Both the position numbers and the translations under genes were made by a program. This document shows, in pieces, positions 37,746 through 45,274 of a DNA stretch of 64,000 nt. The stretch's first letter is position 1. Each line of letters opens with the position of its first letter. This DNA is from Sinomonas susongensis (GTDB taxonomy: Bacteria; Actinomycetota; Actinomycetes; Actinomycetales; Micrococcaceae): positions 310,001 to 374,000 of the forward strand of contig NZ_SSNH01000002.1 of assembly GCF_005877005.1 (NCBI RefSeq), written 5' to 3'. Under the pieces are notes generated by a model, which was not told where the DNA came from, did no database searches, and was given only the letters and a program-made list of their open reading frames with translations.

Positions 37746-39140
37746 TCACGACCTCTGCGTCAGCGCCTCGGAGACGAGGAACGCCATCTCGAGCGACTGC
37801 ATGTGGTTGAGCCGGGGATCGCACACCGACTCGTAGCGGTCCTCGAACGCGGCCTCGTCGATGGGGTCCGAACCGCCGAGGCACTCCGCAACGTCGTCGC
37901 CTGTCATCTCCATGTGCAGGCCGCCGGGCACCGTGCCGAGCGCGTGGTGGACCTCGAAGAAGCCGCGCACCTCGTCCACGACGTCGTCGAAGCGGCGCGT
38001 CTTGTACCCGTTGCGCGACGTCACCGTGTTGCCGTGCATCGGGTCCGTGACCCACAGCACCTGGGCGCCGGAGGCTGTGACCTTCTCGACGACGGGCGGG
38101 AGCTTCTCCCGGATGTTCTTGGCGCCCATCCGGGTGATGAACGTGAGCCGGCCCGGCTCGCGGTCGGGGTCGAGCCTGTCGATGAGCCTGAGCGCGTCGT
38201 CGCCCGTCACGCTCGGGCCGAGCTTGACCCCGATCGGGTTCCGGACGCGCGAGAGGAAGTCGACATGGGCGTGGTCGAGCTCGCGGGTCCGCTCCCCGAT
38301 CCAGAGGAAGTGGCCGGAGGTGTCATAGGGAAGGCCCGTGCGTGAGTCGATGCGCGTCAGTGCCCGCTCGTAGTCGAGCAGGAGGGCCTCGTGGCTCGCG
38401 AAGAACTCGACGCGCCTGAGCGCCTCGAAGTCCGCCCCGCACGAGTCCATGAACTTGACCGCACGATCGATCTCACGGGCGAGCGACTCGTAGCGTGCGT
38501 GGGCCGGGTTCCGGGTGAAGCCCTGGTTCCAGGCGTGGACGAGCCGAAGGTCCGCGAAGCCGCCCTGCGTGAACGCCCGGATGAGGTTCAGGGTCGCGGC
38601 CGAGGTGTGGTACGCCTGCAGCATGCGAGCGGGGTTGTGGGCCCGCGATTCGGGGGTGAATTCGTAGCCGTTGACGATGTCGCCCCGGTAGGCGGGCAGA
38701 GTCACGCCCTCGCGGGTCTCGGTGTCGGACGAACGCGGCTTGGCGAACTGGCCCGCCATCCGGCCCATCTTGATCACGGGCGTCGCGGCGCCGTAGGTCA
38801 GGACGACGGCCATCTGGAGGATCGTGCGGATCCGGCCGCTGATCCTGTCCGCCGTCGCAGCCTCGAACGTCTCCGCACAGTCGCCCCCCTGGAGGAGGAA
38901 GGCTCGGCCCTGCGCCGCGTCTGCGAGCCGGTGCCGCAGGAGGTCCACCTCGCCCGCGAAAACGAGCGGCGGGAGGATCGAAAGCTCGGCGACCGCGCGC
39001 TCGAAAGCGGCGGCGTCAGACCACGACGGCTGCTGCGACACGGGGAGCGACCGCCAGTCGTCGAGACCCGGATAGTCCGCGGCGCCGCTCTGGGAGGTGC
39101 TCGTGAACGGGGCCGGCGGGGGCGTGGAGAGTTGAGTCAC
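37746..39140 (-). CDS. aroG: class II 3-deoxy-7-phosphoheptulonate synthase
   Basis: First step of the shikimate pathway: phosphoenolpyruvate plus erythrose-4-phosphate to DAHP. The 464-residue, plant-like class II enzyme shows LSILPPLVFAGEVDLLRHRL, LQGGDCAETF, KMGRMAGQFAKPRS, YDTSGHFLWIGERTRELDHAH, PIGVKLGPSV and WVTDPMHGNT, all signature segments with PEP- and metal-binding residues. GTG at 39140 follows TAGCCT at the leaderless distance. It is convergent with pknL, 27 bases apart. Feedback control by aromatic amino acids is known for the mycobacterial enzyme but cannot be read here. Confidence 0.96.
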   Translation of the reverse strand: MTQLSTPPPAPFTSTSQSGAADYPGLDDWRSLPVSQQPSWSDAAAFERAVAELSILPPLVFAGEVDLLRHRLADAAQGRAFLLQGGDCAETFEAATADRISGRIRTILQMAVVLTYGAATPVIKMGRMAGQFAKPRSSDTETREGVTLPAYRGDIVNGYEFTPESRAHNPARMLQAYHTSAATLNLIRAFTQGGFADLRLVHAWNQGFTRNPAHARYESLAREIDRAVKFMDSCGADFEALRRVEFFASHEALLLDYERALTRIDSRTGLPYDTSGHFLWIGERTRELDHAHVDFLSRVRNPIGVKLGPSVTGDDALRLIDRLDPDREPGRLTFITRMGAKNIREKLPPVVEKVTASGAQVLWVTDPMHGNTVTSRNGYKTRRFDDVVDEVRGFFEVHHALGTVPGGLHMEMTGDDVAECLGGSDPIDEAAFEDRYESVCDPRLNHMQSLEMAFLVSEALTQRS

Positions 39141-39146
39141 GACACA

Positions 39147-39152
39147 AGGCTA
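39147..39152 (-). promoter_or_regulatory. -10 element of aroG, leaderless layout
   Basis: On the minus strand TAGCCT, six bases (TGTGTC), then the GTG of aroG. No ribosome site is visible. Confidence 0.5.
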
Positions 39153-39193
39153 GCTCAGCGGCGGCGAGGCCTCCGCAGCATGACGACGGCGCC

Positions 39194-39934
39194 TCACCCG
39201 CCCGCCGGCGTCTGCTCTCCGTGCTCCTTTTCGCCGGCGGCGCGGGCGGCCCGTTCTGCCGCGAGCTGCGCTTTGACGGTGGCGGCGTACACGTCGACGT
39301 ACTCCTGCGCGGAGAGCCGTTGGAGCTCCTGCATGATGCGGTCTGTGACCATCCGCTGGACTGCCCTGTCGCCGGCGTTCTCGTAGAACTCGGAGAAGTC
39401 GAGCGGCTGCCCGAAGATGATGCCGACCCGTCGGATGCTCGGGAAGCGCTGGCCGATGGGCTGGACCTTCTCCGTGCCGATCATCGCGACGGGCACGACC
39501 GGGACGCGGGCCTCGAGCGCAAGCCGGGCGACGCCCACCTTCCCGCGGTAGAGGCGGCCGTCCGGCGAGCGCGTCCCCTCGGGATAGATCCCAAGCAGGC
39601 CTCCGCCCCGGAGCACAGCGGTGCCTGCCCCGAGCGAAGCGCTCGAGGCCGAGCCGCCGGAACGGTCCATCGGGAGCTGGTTCGTGAGCCTGAAGAAGGC
39701 TGCGGTCAGGCGCCCCTTGAGGCCCGCGCCCGTGAAGTACTCCTGCTTCGCGAGGAACACGACCGGCCGGCGGACCATGACCGGCATGAAGATCGAGTCC
39801 GAGAACGAGAGGTGGTTCGAGGCAAGGATTGCGGGGCCCGCGTCCGGGACATTGGCTCGGCCCTTGACCCACGGCCGGAACAGCAGTCTGACGATCGGCC
39901 CGATGAAGATCCGTTTCAGAATCCAGTAGATCAA
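39194..39934 (-). CDS. plsC: 1-acylglycerol-3-phosphate acyltransferase (PlsC family)
   Basis: Acylates lysophosphatidate in phospholipid synthesis or a related lipid. The 246-residue protein has the NHLSFSDS motif (HX4D, near residue 38) and LLGIYPEGTRSPDGRLYRG (the EGTR substrate-binding motif), with an amphipathic N-terminus (IYWILKRIFIGPIVRLLFRP). The start is TTG at 39934: GGAAGG lies six bases upstream and no ATG or GTG fits. It is divergent from the hydrolase at 40003. In mycobacteria a plsC-like gene (Rv2182c) also lies near aroG. Confidence 0.88.
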   Translation of the reverse strand: MIYWILKRIFIGPIVRLLFRPWVKGRANVPDAGPAILASNHLSFSDSIFMPVMVRRPVVFLAKQEYFTGAGLKGRLTAAFFRLTNQLPMDRSGGSASSASLGAGTAVLRGGGLLGIYPEGTRSPDGRLYRGKVGVARLALEARVPVVPVAMIGTEKVQPIGQRFPSIRRVGIIFGQPLDFSEFYENAGDRAVQRMVTDRIMQELQRLSAQEYVDVYAATVKAQLAAERAARAAGEKEHGEQTPAGG

Positions 39935-40002
39935 CGCTTGCCTTCCGGTCGACAGCGCGAGCGTGCTTCCTGAGTTCACTCTAGCGATGCCACGATGAGT
40001 CC

Positions 40003-40776
40003 ATGAGTCCCCGCGCCGACGAGTCCCGGCCCCGCTGCGGCGTGGCCATCTGCCACGGCTTCTCGGGCGCGCCGTCGTCCGTCCTGCCCTGGGCGGAGGG
40101 CCTCGCGGCCCGCGGCTTCGACGTCGAGGTGCCACTCCTTCCGGGGCACGGGACCAACTGGGAAGACCTCGAGAGGAGGCAGTGGCGCGAGTGGGCGGAA
40201 TGCTTCGAGGACGCATGCTCCCGAGTGGCGGCGCGGACCGACCTGCTGTTCGTCGCGGGACTCTCGATGGGCGGGGCGCTGGCCCTGCGTGCCGCGACGA
40301 GGCTCAACGTCGGGGGCGTCGCCGTCGTCAATCCGGGGCTGGGGTTCTACGACTGGCGGGTCCGCTACCTCGGCGCGATCCGGCTCTTCCGCCGCACGAC
40401 CCTGCCCATCGACGAACCGGCGGCGCCCGACTCGGTGGGCGACGAGGGAGACTACCAGGTCACGCCACTCGCGGCCGTCCACGAGCTCCGGCTCCTGTTC
40501 CGGGACACCGAGCGCACCCTTCGTCGCGTCACCGCCCCGCTCATCGCGTTCAAGTCCGACGTCGACCCGGTCGTCCCGCCGTCGTCGATGCGCCGCATCC
40601 TGGGGAAGGTCGCGAGCCGCGAGGTGGACTTCGTGCCGCTCCACTCGAGTCCGCACGTGGCGACCCGAGGCGTCGAGGCGCACCTCATCGTCGAACGGAC
40701 CGCGGAATTCTTCACACGTTGCGCCGAGCGTCCCGAGACCGATACGCCCGTAACCCGATCGGGGCATAATGCTTGA
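40003..40776 (+). CDS. alpha/beta hydrolase (carboxylesterase/monoacylglycerol lipase-like), copy 1
   Basis: The 257-residue serine hydrolase has GVAICHGFSGAPSSVLPWAEGLAARGF (oxyanion loop HGFSG), FVAGLSMGGALALRAA (nucleophile GLSMG), an aspartate in FKSDVDPVVPP and a histidine in HSSPHVATR. Proteins like this hydrolyse medium-chain esters or monoacylglycerols (carboxylesterase Est30 type). The next gene is a close homolog with the same motif order, so the pair is a tandem duplication. It overlaps that gene by eight bases. Confidence 0.9.
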   Translation: MSPRADESRPRCGVAICHGFSGAPSSVLPWAEGLAARGFDVEVPLLPGHGTNWEDLERRQWREWAECFEDACSRVAARTDLLFVAGLSMGGALALRAATRLNVGGVAVVNPGLGFYDWRVRYLGAIRLFRRTTLPIDEPAAPDSVGDEGDYQVTPLAAVHELRLLFRDTERTLRRVTAPLIAFKSDVDPVVPPSSMRRILGKVASREVDFVPLHSSPHVATRGVEAHLIVERTAEFFTRCAERPETDTPVTRSGHNA

Positions 40777-41533
40777 CATGAACAGCGTCTCGGCGCCGGT
40801 GGGTGTCGTCCTGGGCCATGGCTTCACGGGCAGCCTCACGCCCGTCGCCCCGTGGGCCGAGGCCCTCCGGGCCGAGGGCTTCCGCGTCGCGACACCGCTT
40901 CTCCCCGGTCATGGCACGACATGGGGAGACCTCGCGAGGCGCAGCTGGCACGAATGGTACGACGCGTTCGAGTCGGCGTACCTCGAGCTTTCCGAGGAGT
41001 GCCCGGTCGTCGCCGCCGCGGGCCTCTCGATGGGCGGGGCCCTCGCCCTGCGCCTCGCCGCGCTGCACCCGGTCGCGGCCGTCACCGTGGTGAATCCAGC
41101 GCTCGTGGTCGACGATCCGCGCTCCCACGTCTCCGGCGTCATGCGCTATGCCCTCCGGTCCGTCCCGGCGATCGGCAACGACATCAAGCGGCCTGGCCAG
41201 GACGAGCACGCCTACGACCGCACTCCCGTGGCCGCCGCGCACCAGCTCAAGCTCCTGTTCCGCGACACCGTCGCGCTGCTCCCCCGCGCGACCGCGCCGC
41301 TCCAGGTGTTCCGCTCGGCCGTCGACCACGTCGTGACGAGTGAGCGCAGCGTAGGCGCCATCACGCGCCGCTACGGCGGTTCCGACCTTCGCTTCGTGCG
41401 GCTGCCGGACAGCTACCACGTCGCGACCCTCGACAACGATGCCGAGTCGATCTTCACGAGGTCCGCCGCGTTCATCCACGAGGTCACGGCGCCCCTCACA
41501 GCAAAGCCTGAGCCCACCGAGGAGCACGCATGA
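40769..41533 (+). CDS. alpha/beta hydrolase (carboxylesterase-like), copy 2
   Basis: The 254-residue paralog of the preceding gene shows GVVLGHGFTGSLTPVAPWAEALRAEGF, VAAAGLSMGGALALRLAAL, an aspartate in FRSAVDHVVTSE and a histidine in LPDSYHVATLD. Parts are nearly identical in pattern to copy 1 (LLPGHGTTWGDLARRSWHEWYDAFE against LLPGHGTNWEDLERRQWREWAECFE). Substrate is unknown; the vicinity of plsC, idsA and fadD suggests lipid turnover. It ends in an ATGA overlap with the next gene. Confidence 0.9.
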   Translation: MLDMNSVSAPVGVVLGHGFTGSLTPVAPWAEALRAEGFRVATPLLPGHGTTWGDLARRSWHEWYDAFESAYLELSEECPVVAAAGLSMGGALALRLAALHPVAAVTVVNPALVVDDPRSHVSGVMRYALRSVPAIGNDIKRPGQDEHAYDRTPVAAAHQLKLLFRDTVALLPRATAPLQVFRSAVDHVVTSERSVGAITRRYGGSDLRFVRLPDSYHVATLDNDAESIFTRSAAFIHEVTAPLTAKPEPTEEHA

Positions 41534-42060
41534 ACGGGCGCCCAGACCCGGACCGCGCGGACCACGCTGCCGACGACGACGTCTGGCGCGATCTCGTCGC
41601 GCGGCTGAGAGCCGACGACCCGAGGCTCGGGCCCGGATTCACGGATGAGGAGTTCGGCCCGGCTCCCCTCGAGCCCTCGGCGGCCGAGCGCGCCGCGGCG
41701 GTGCGCTCGCTGGAGCAGTCCGAGGACGACGCACACACACCGGACTTCGAGGAGTTCGACCCCTTCGGGCTGACCCGGCCCCGCGGCAGGGCCGTGCGGG
41801 ACGACGAGCCTGAGGGCGACGGAGAATTCGTCCCCGAGGAACCCGAGCCCATCCTCGCCGGCGCCGACCCCGCGACCGTCCTCGCATGGCTCGGCGCACT
41901 CGGCTCGCCTCTCGGGCTCCTGCTCTCCGCGCTCTTCTGGAGAGGCATTCCGGCCTGGGCCATCGCGATCCTCGTGGCCTGCTTCATCGGCTCGGTGGGC
42001 TACCTCATCATGCGCCTGCCGCGCGAGAAGGACGAGGACGACGACGGCGCTCGCCTCTGA
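41530..42060 (+). CDS. hypothetical membrane protein
   Basis: The 176-residue protein starts with an acidic, Asp/Ala/Pro-rich cytoplasmic part (DDDVWRDLVARLRADDPRLGPGFTDEEFG). It has two membrane segments near residues 116-135 (VLAWLGALGSPLGLLLSALF) and 138-158 (IPAWAIAILVACFIGSVGYLI) and a short acidic tail (REKDEDDDGARL). The opening looks like DUF-type actinobacterial proteins translated after hydrolase genes; no function is evident. It is coupled to copy 2 by the 4-base overlap. Confidence 0.8.
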   Translation: MNGRPDPDRADHAADDDVWRDLVARLRADDPRLGPGFTDEEFGPAPLEPSAAERAAAVRSLEQSEDDAHTPDFEEFDPFGLTRPRGRAVRDDEPEGDGEFVPEEPEPILAGADPATVLAWLGALGSPLGLLLSALFWRGIPAWAIAILVACFIGSVGYLIMRLPREKDEDDDGARL

Positions 42061-42091
42061 GGCGCCCGGCTGCTGTTCCAACTCCTGCACG

Positions 42092-42169
42092 GCGCCCAAC
42101 TCCTGCTCAGCGCCCGGCAGCTGCACCCAACTCCTGCCCAGCGCCCAATTCCTGCTCAGCGCCCGGCAG
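42092..42169. repeat. 29-bp direct repeats spanning the 3' end of glk
   Basis: A 29-base unit beginning GCGCCCAA(C/T)TCCTGCTCAG occurs at 42092-42120 and 42141-42169 with one mismatch (period 49); partial copies of the ACTCCTGC core lie at 42081 and 42130. The second copy contains the glk stop codon. Confidence 0.85.
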
Positions 42170-43187
42170 CCCACCCCGCCCGCGGGCTCACGCGTGAGAG
42201 ATCGGCAGCGCCGATAAGCCCTGCCCGCGGTCCGAGCTCGGCCCGCTCGATACGGGCGGCAGGGCGGAAGCCACGGCCGGTGAGGTTGCGGGCGAACGCG
42301 CGCCGGGCGGGCTCGAGAAGGAGGTCGCCCGCGTCGCAGAGCCCGCCTCCGACCACGAAGGTGCCCGGATCGAGTGCGGCCGCCAGATTGGCGAGGCCGA
42401 GGCCGAGCCACTCGCCGACGTCCTCGAGGAGATCGCGCGAGGCCCTGTCCCCCTTGCGGGCGAGCTCGGTGACGACGGCGCCCGTGATGGCGTCGACCTC
42501 CCCGCCGACAGACTTGAGGAGCTCCTGTGCAACGGGCGAATTGGCCCGCGCAAGCTCGCGCGCCTCCCTGCCGAGGGCATTTCCGGAGGCGTACTGTTCC
42601 CAGCAGCCGCGGTTCCCGCACTCGCAGCGGTGGCCTCCGGGCATGATGACCTGATGCCCGAACTCGCCCGCGACGCCGTAACGACCGCGCTCGAGCCGCC
42701 CGCCGATGACCATCGCGCCGCCGATTCCCGTGCCGAGCGTGATGCAGACGAGCCGCTGCTCGCCGCGCCCGGCGCCGAATCTCCACTCCGCCCAGGCCGC
42801 GGCGTCGGCGTCGTTCGTGAGATGGACGCGGCGACGCAGGAGCCGCTCCAGGTTGTCACGCAGCGGCTCGTTGCGCCACGCAAGGTGGGGGCTGAAAAGC
42901 ACGGTGCCGCCTTCGAGGTCCATCCACCCGGCCGCCCCGATGCCGACCGACCCGATGCGGTGGTCGACGCTCAGCTCGTCGACGAGTTCGACGATGACGC
43001 GCTCGACCTCGCGCGGCTGCGAGCCCGGCGTTGCGCGACGCGCCTCCCTGATGATCTGGCCCTCGGCGTCCACGATGCCTGCTGCGACCTTCGTCCCGCC
43101 GATGTCGATCCCGATGGCGAGTCCGCGGCGGCGGAGGCGGGGGCCGGGTGGCCGACGGGGCGGAAGCGGGCGTCGCGGAGTAGGCAC
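42156..43187 (-). CDS. glk: ROK-family glucokinase
   Basis: Phosphorylates glucose (or related sugars) with ATP. The 343-residue protein has an Arg/Pro-rich N-terminus, then AIGIDIGGTKVAAGIVD (phosphate loop), VGIGAAGWMDLEGGTVLFSP, LTNDADAAAWAEWRFGAG (sugar binding), ITLGTGIGGAMVIGG, and the zinc-ligand motif GGHRCECGNRGCWEQYASGNAL with three cysteines, as in ROK kinases. The GTG at 43187 follows TAGACT at the leaderless distance. The last residues (SPRAGWAAGR) are encoded within a repeat. The window also carries a polyphosphate glucokinase. Confidence 0.93.
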   Translation of the reverse strand: MPTPRRPLPPRRPPGPRLRRRGLAIGIDIGGTKVAAGIVDAEGQIIREARRATPGSQPREVERVIVELVDELSVDHRIGSVGIGAAGWMDLEGGTVLFSPHLAWRNEPLRDNLERLLRRRVHLTNDADAAAWAEWRFGAGRGEQRLVCITLGTGIGGAMVIGGRLERGRYGVAGEFGHQVIMPGGHRCECGNRGCWEQYASGNALGREARELARANSPVAQELLKSVGGEVDAITGAVVTELARKGDRASRDLLEDVGEWLGLGLANLAAALDPGTFVVGGGLCDAGDLLLEPARRAFARNLTGRGFRPAARIERAELGPRAGLIGAADLSRVSPRAGWAAGR

Positions 43188-43193
43188 CGAGCC

Positions 43194-43199
43194 AGTCTA
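43194..43199 (-). promoter_or_regulatory. -10 element of glk, leaderless layout
   Basis: TAGACT, six bases (GGCTCG), then the GTG start. The pattern TAGACTGG-N4-GTG is the same as for dnaE and hisD. Confidence 0.5.
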
Positions 43200-43355
43200 G
43201 TGGGGCCGGTGGGACTTCCCGGGGGTGGCCATCTCCAAGGCTGGCCAGTAATGTTACTCGCCAGTAGCATCCGGAACGTGGCGTGAACCACACGAGCAGC
43301 GGCCTTGACTATGGTTGAGGTACGCACCTTTCGAGGGCAGAACAAAGGAGTCAAC

Positions 43356-45170
43356 GTGCGAGAGAAGATCGTCCCTCCCCTCGTCCCCCACGCGGTAGCA
43401 CGGAACATCACCGACTTCGTCATCGAGCAGGCGGAGAAGCCCGCGAACCCTGCCCTCTTCGCGCGCCGCGGTCCCACCGGCACATGGCACGACGTCCGGG
43501 CGACGGAGTTCCGCGCCGACGTCGAGCGGCTCGCGAAGGGTCTCATCGCGAGCGGAATCGGACAGGGCGACCGCGTGGGCATCATGGCCCGCACCTGCTA
43601 CGAGTGGGTCCTCGTCGACTTCGCCATCTGGTTCGCCGGCGGGGTCTCGGTGCCGATCTACGAGACGTCCTCCCCGTCCCAGGTCGCGTGGAACCTGGGC
43701 AACTCGGAGGCTGTCGCCGCGTTCGGCGAGACGGCCCATCACGAGGACATGATCCACGTCGCGATCGAGTCCGAAGGGCTCTCGGTCTCGAACGTCTGGC
43801 AGATGACGCCCGCCGGACTCGACCAGCTCCGGTCCGCCGGGGAGCGCGTGAGCGACGAGCAGCTCGAGGCCCGCCGTGCGGCCGCTGGCCTCGACTCCCT
43901 CGCGACTATCATCTACACCTCGGGGACCCTCGGCCGGCCCAAGGGCTGCGAGCTGACCCACGGCAACTTCGTGAGCCTCTCGGAGAACACGATTGCCGCC
44001 GTCCCCGAGGTCTTCACGCCCGGCGCGAAGACCATCATGTTCCTCCCCCTCGCCCACGTCTTCGCACGGTTCATCTCGGTGCTCTGCGTCGCCGCGGGCA
44101 TCCAGGTCGGTCATACCCCCGACATCAAGAACCTGCTCCCCGACCTCCAGAGCTTCCAGCCGACGTTCATCCTGGCCGTCCCGCGCGTCTTCGAGAAGGT
44201 CTACAACTCCGCGGCCACAAAAGCCGAGAACGAGGGCAGGGGACGCATCTTCTCGCTCGCAGCCGAGACCGCGATCGCATGGTCGGCGGCGCACGACGAC
44301 GGCGGCAGCCCGAGCCTCGGCCTGCGACTCCGGCACCGGCTCTTCGACGCGCTCGTGTACCGGAAGCTGCGCGCCGCCATGGGAGGCCACATCCGTTTCG
44401 CCGTCTCCGGGGGTGGTCCGCTCGGGAAGCGGCTGGGCCATTTCTTCCATGGCATCGGCCTGCTTGTCCTCGAGGGCTACGGCCTCACGGAGACGACCGC
44501 GCCCATCGGCGTGAATACGCCGTCGCGCATCAAAATCGGCACCGTGGGGGCGCCGCTCCCCGGCAACTCGGTGCGCATCGCCGACGACGGCGAGATCCTC
44601 GCCAAGGGCGTGTGCGTCATGCGGGGGTACTACAGGCTGCCGGAGCTGCAGGCCGAGACGTTCACCGACGGCTGGTTCCACACGGGCGACATCGGAGAGC
44701 TCGACGACGACGGGTTCCTGACCATCACGGGGCGCAAGAAGGACCTCATCGTGACCGCCGGCGGGAAGAACGTGGCCCCGGCACCGCTCGAGGACCAGAT
44801 CCGCAGCGACGCGCTCGTCTCGCAGGTCGTCGTCGTCGGCGAGGGCCGCCCCTTCATCGCCGCACTCGTGACGCTCGACGAGGAGGCACTGCCGGGATGG
44901 CTCGAACGGCATGAGCTGCAGACGATGGCCCTCGCTGCGGCGGCAGAGAACGAGACGGTGCGGAAGCATGTCCAGGCCGTGATCGACCGCGCGAACGACT
45001 CCGTGTCCAAGGCCGAGGCGATCAAGGCCTTCCGGATCGTGCCCAGCGACTTCACTGAGGAGTCCGGGCACCTCACCCCGTCGCTCAAGGTCAAGCGCGC
45101 GCAGATCATGACGGATTTCGCCACGGTCGTCGAGGAGATCTACGCGACGCCCCGGCCGGCGTCTGTCTGA
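43356..45170 (+). CDS. fadD: long-chain fatty acyl-CoA ligase (AMP-dependent)
   Basis: Activates fatty acids to acyl-AMP and acyl-CoA. The 604-residue protein has the adenylate motif TIIYTSGTLGRPKGCELTH (A3), LPLAHVFARFISVLCVAAG, EGYGLTETTAPIGVNTPSRI (A5), GWFHTGDIGELDDDGFLTITGRKKDL (A7-A8) and a C-terminal lysine region (RAQIMTDF). This is the FadD15-type subfamily common in actinobacteria (FadD15 also follows the aroG/plsC region in mycobacteria). I chose GTG at 43356 because AAAGGAG lies five bases upstream; earlier in-frame starts (43305, 43311) have no site. It is divergent from glk. Confidence 0.93.
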   Translation: MREKIVPPLVPHAVARNITDFVIEQAEKPANPALFARRGPTGTWHDVRATEFRADVERLAKGLIASGIGQGDRVGIMARTCYEWVLVDFAIWFAGGVSVPIYETSSPSQVAWNLGNSEAVAAFGETAHHEDMIHVAIESEGLSVSNVWQMTPAGLDQLRSAGERVSDEQLEARRAAAGLDSLATIIYTSGTLGRPKGCELTHGNFVSLSENTIAAVPEVFTPGAKTIMFLPLAHVFARFISVLCVAAGIQVGHTPDIKNLLPDLQSFQPTFILAVPRVFEKVYNSAATKAENEGRGRIFSLAAETAIAWSAAHDDGGSPSLGLRLRHRLFDALVYRKLRAAMGGHIRFAVSGGGPLGKRLGHFFHGIGLLVLEGYGLTETTAPIGVNTPSRIKIGTVGAPLPGNSVRIADDGEILAKGVCVMRGYYRLPELQAETFTDGWFHTGDIGELDDDGFLTITGRKKDLIVTAGGKNVAPAPLEDQIRSDALVSQVVVVGEGRPFIAALVTLDEEALPGWLERHELQTMALAAAAENETVRKHVQAVIDRANDSVSKAEAIKAFRIVPSDFTEESGHLTPSLKVKRAQIMTDFATVVEEIYATPRPASV

Positions 45171-45274
45171 CAGGCCGTCCGTGGGTCCTGCGAAGGGCGG
45201 GGCGGACGACGCGGTGGCGCCGCCCGCCCCGGTCCTAGGACCGCAGCCGGCTCAGCGGGTGGTTCCCGCGCGGA

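Noticed and set aside
42062-42170. Repeats considered as a CRISPR array
   Set aside because: Only two near-complete units, spacer-like parts are themselves related, there are no cas genes, and the unit overlaps a coding end.
45171-45274. GC-rich inverted segment after fadD as a terminator
   Set aside because: The arms GGGGCGG and CCGCCC pair only partly with a long loop and there is no U tract.
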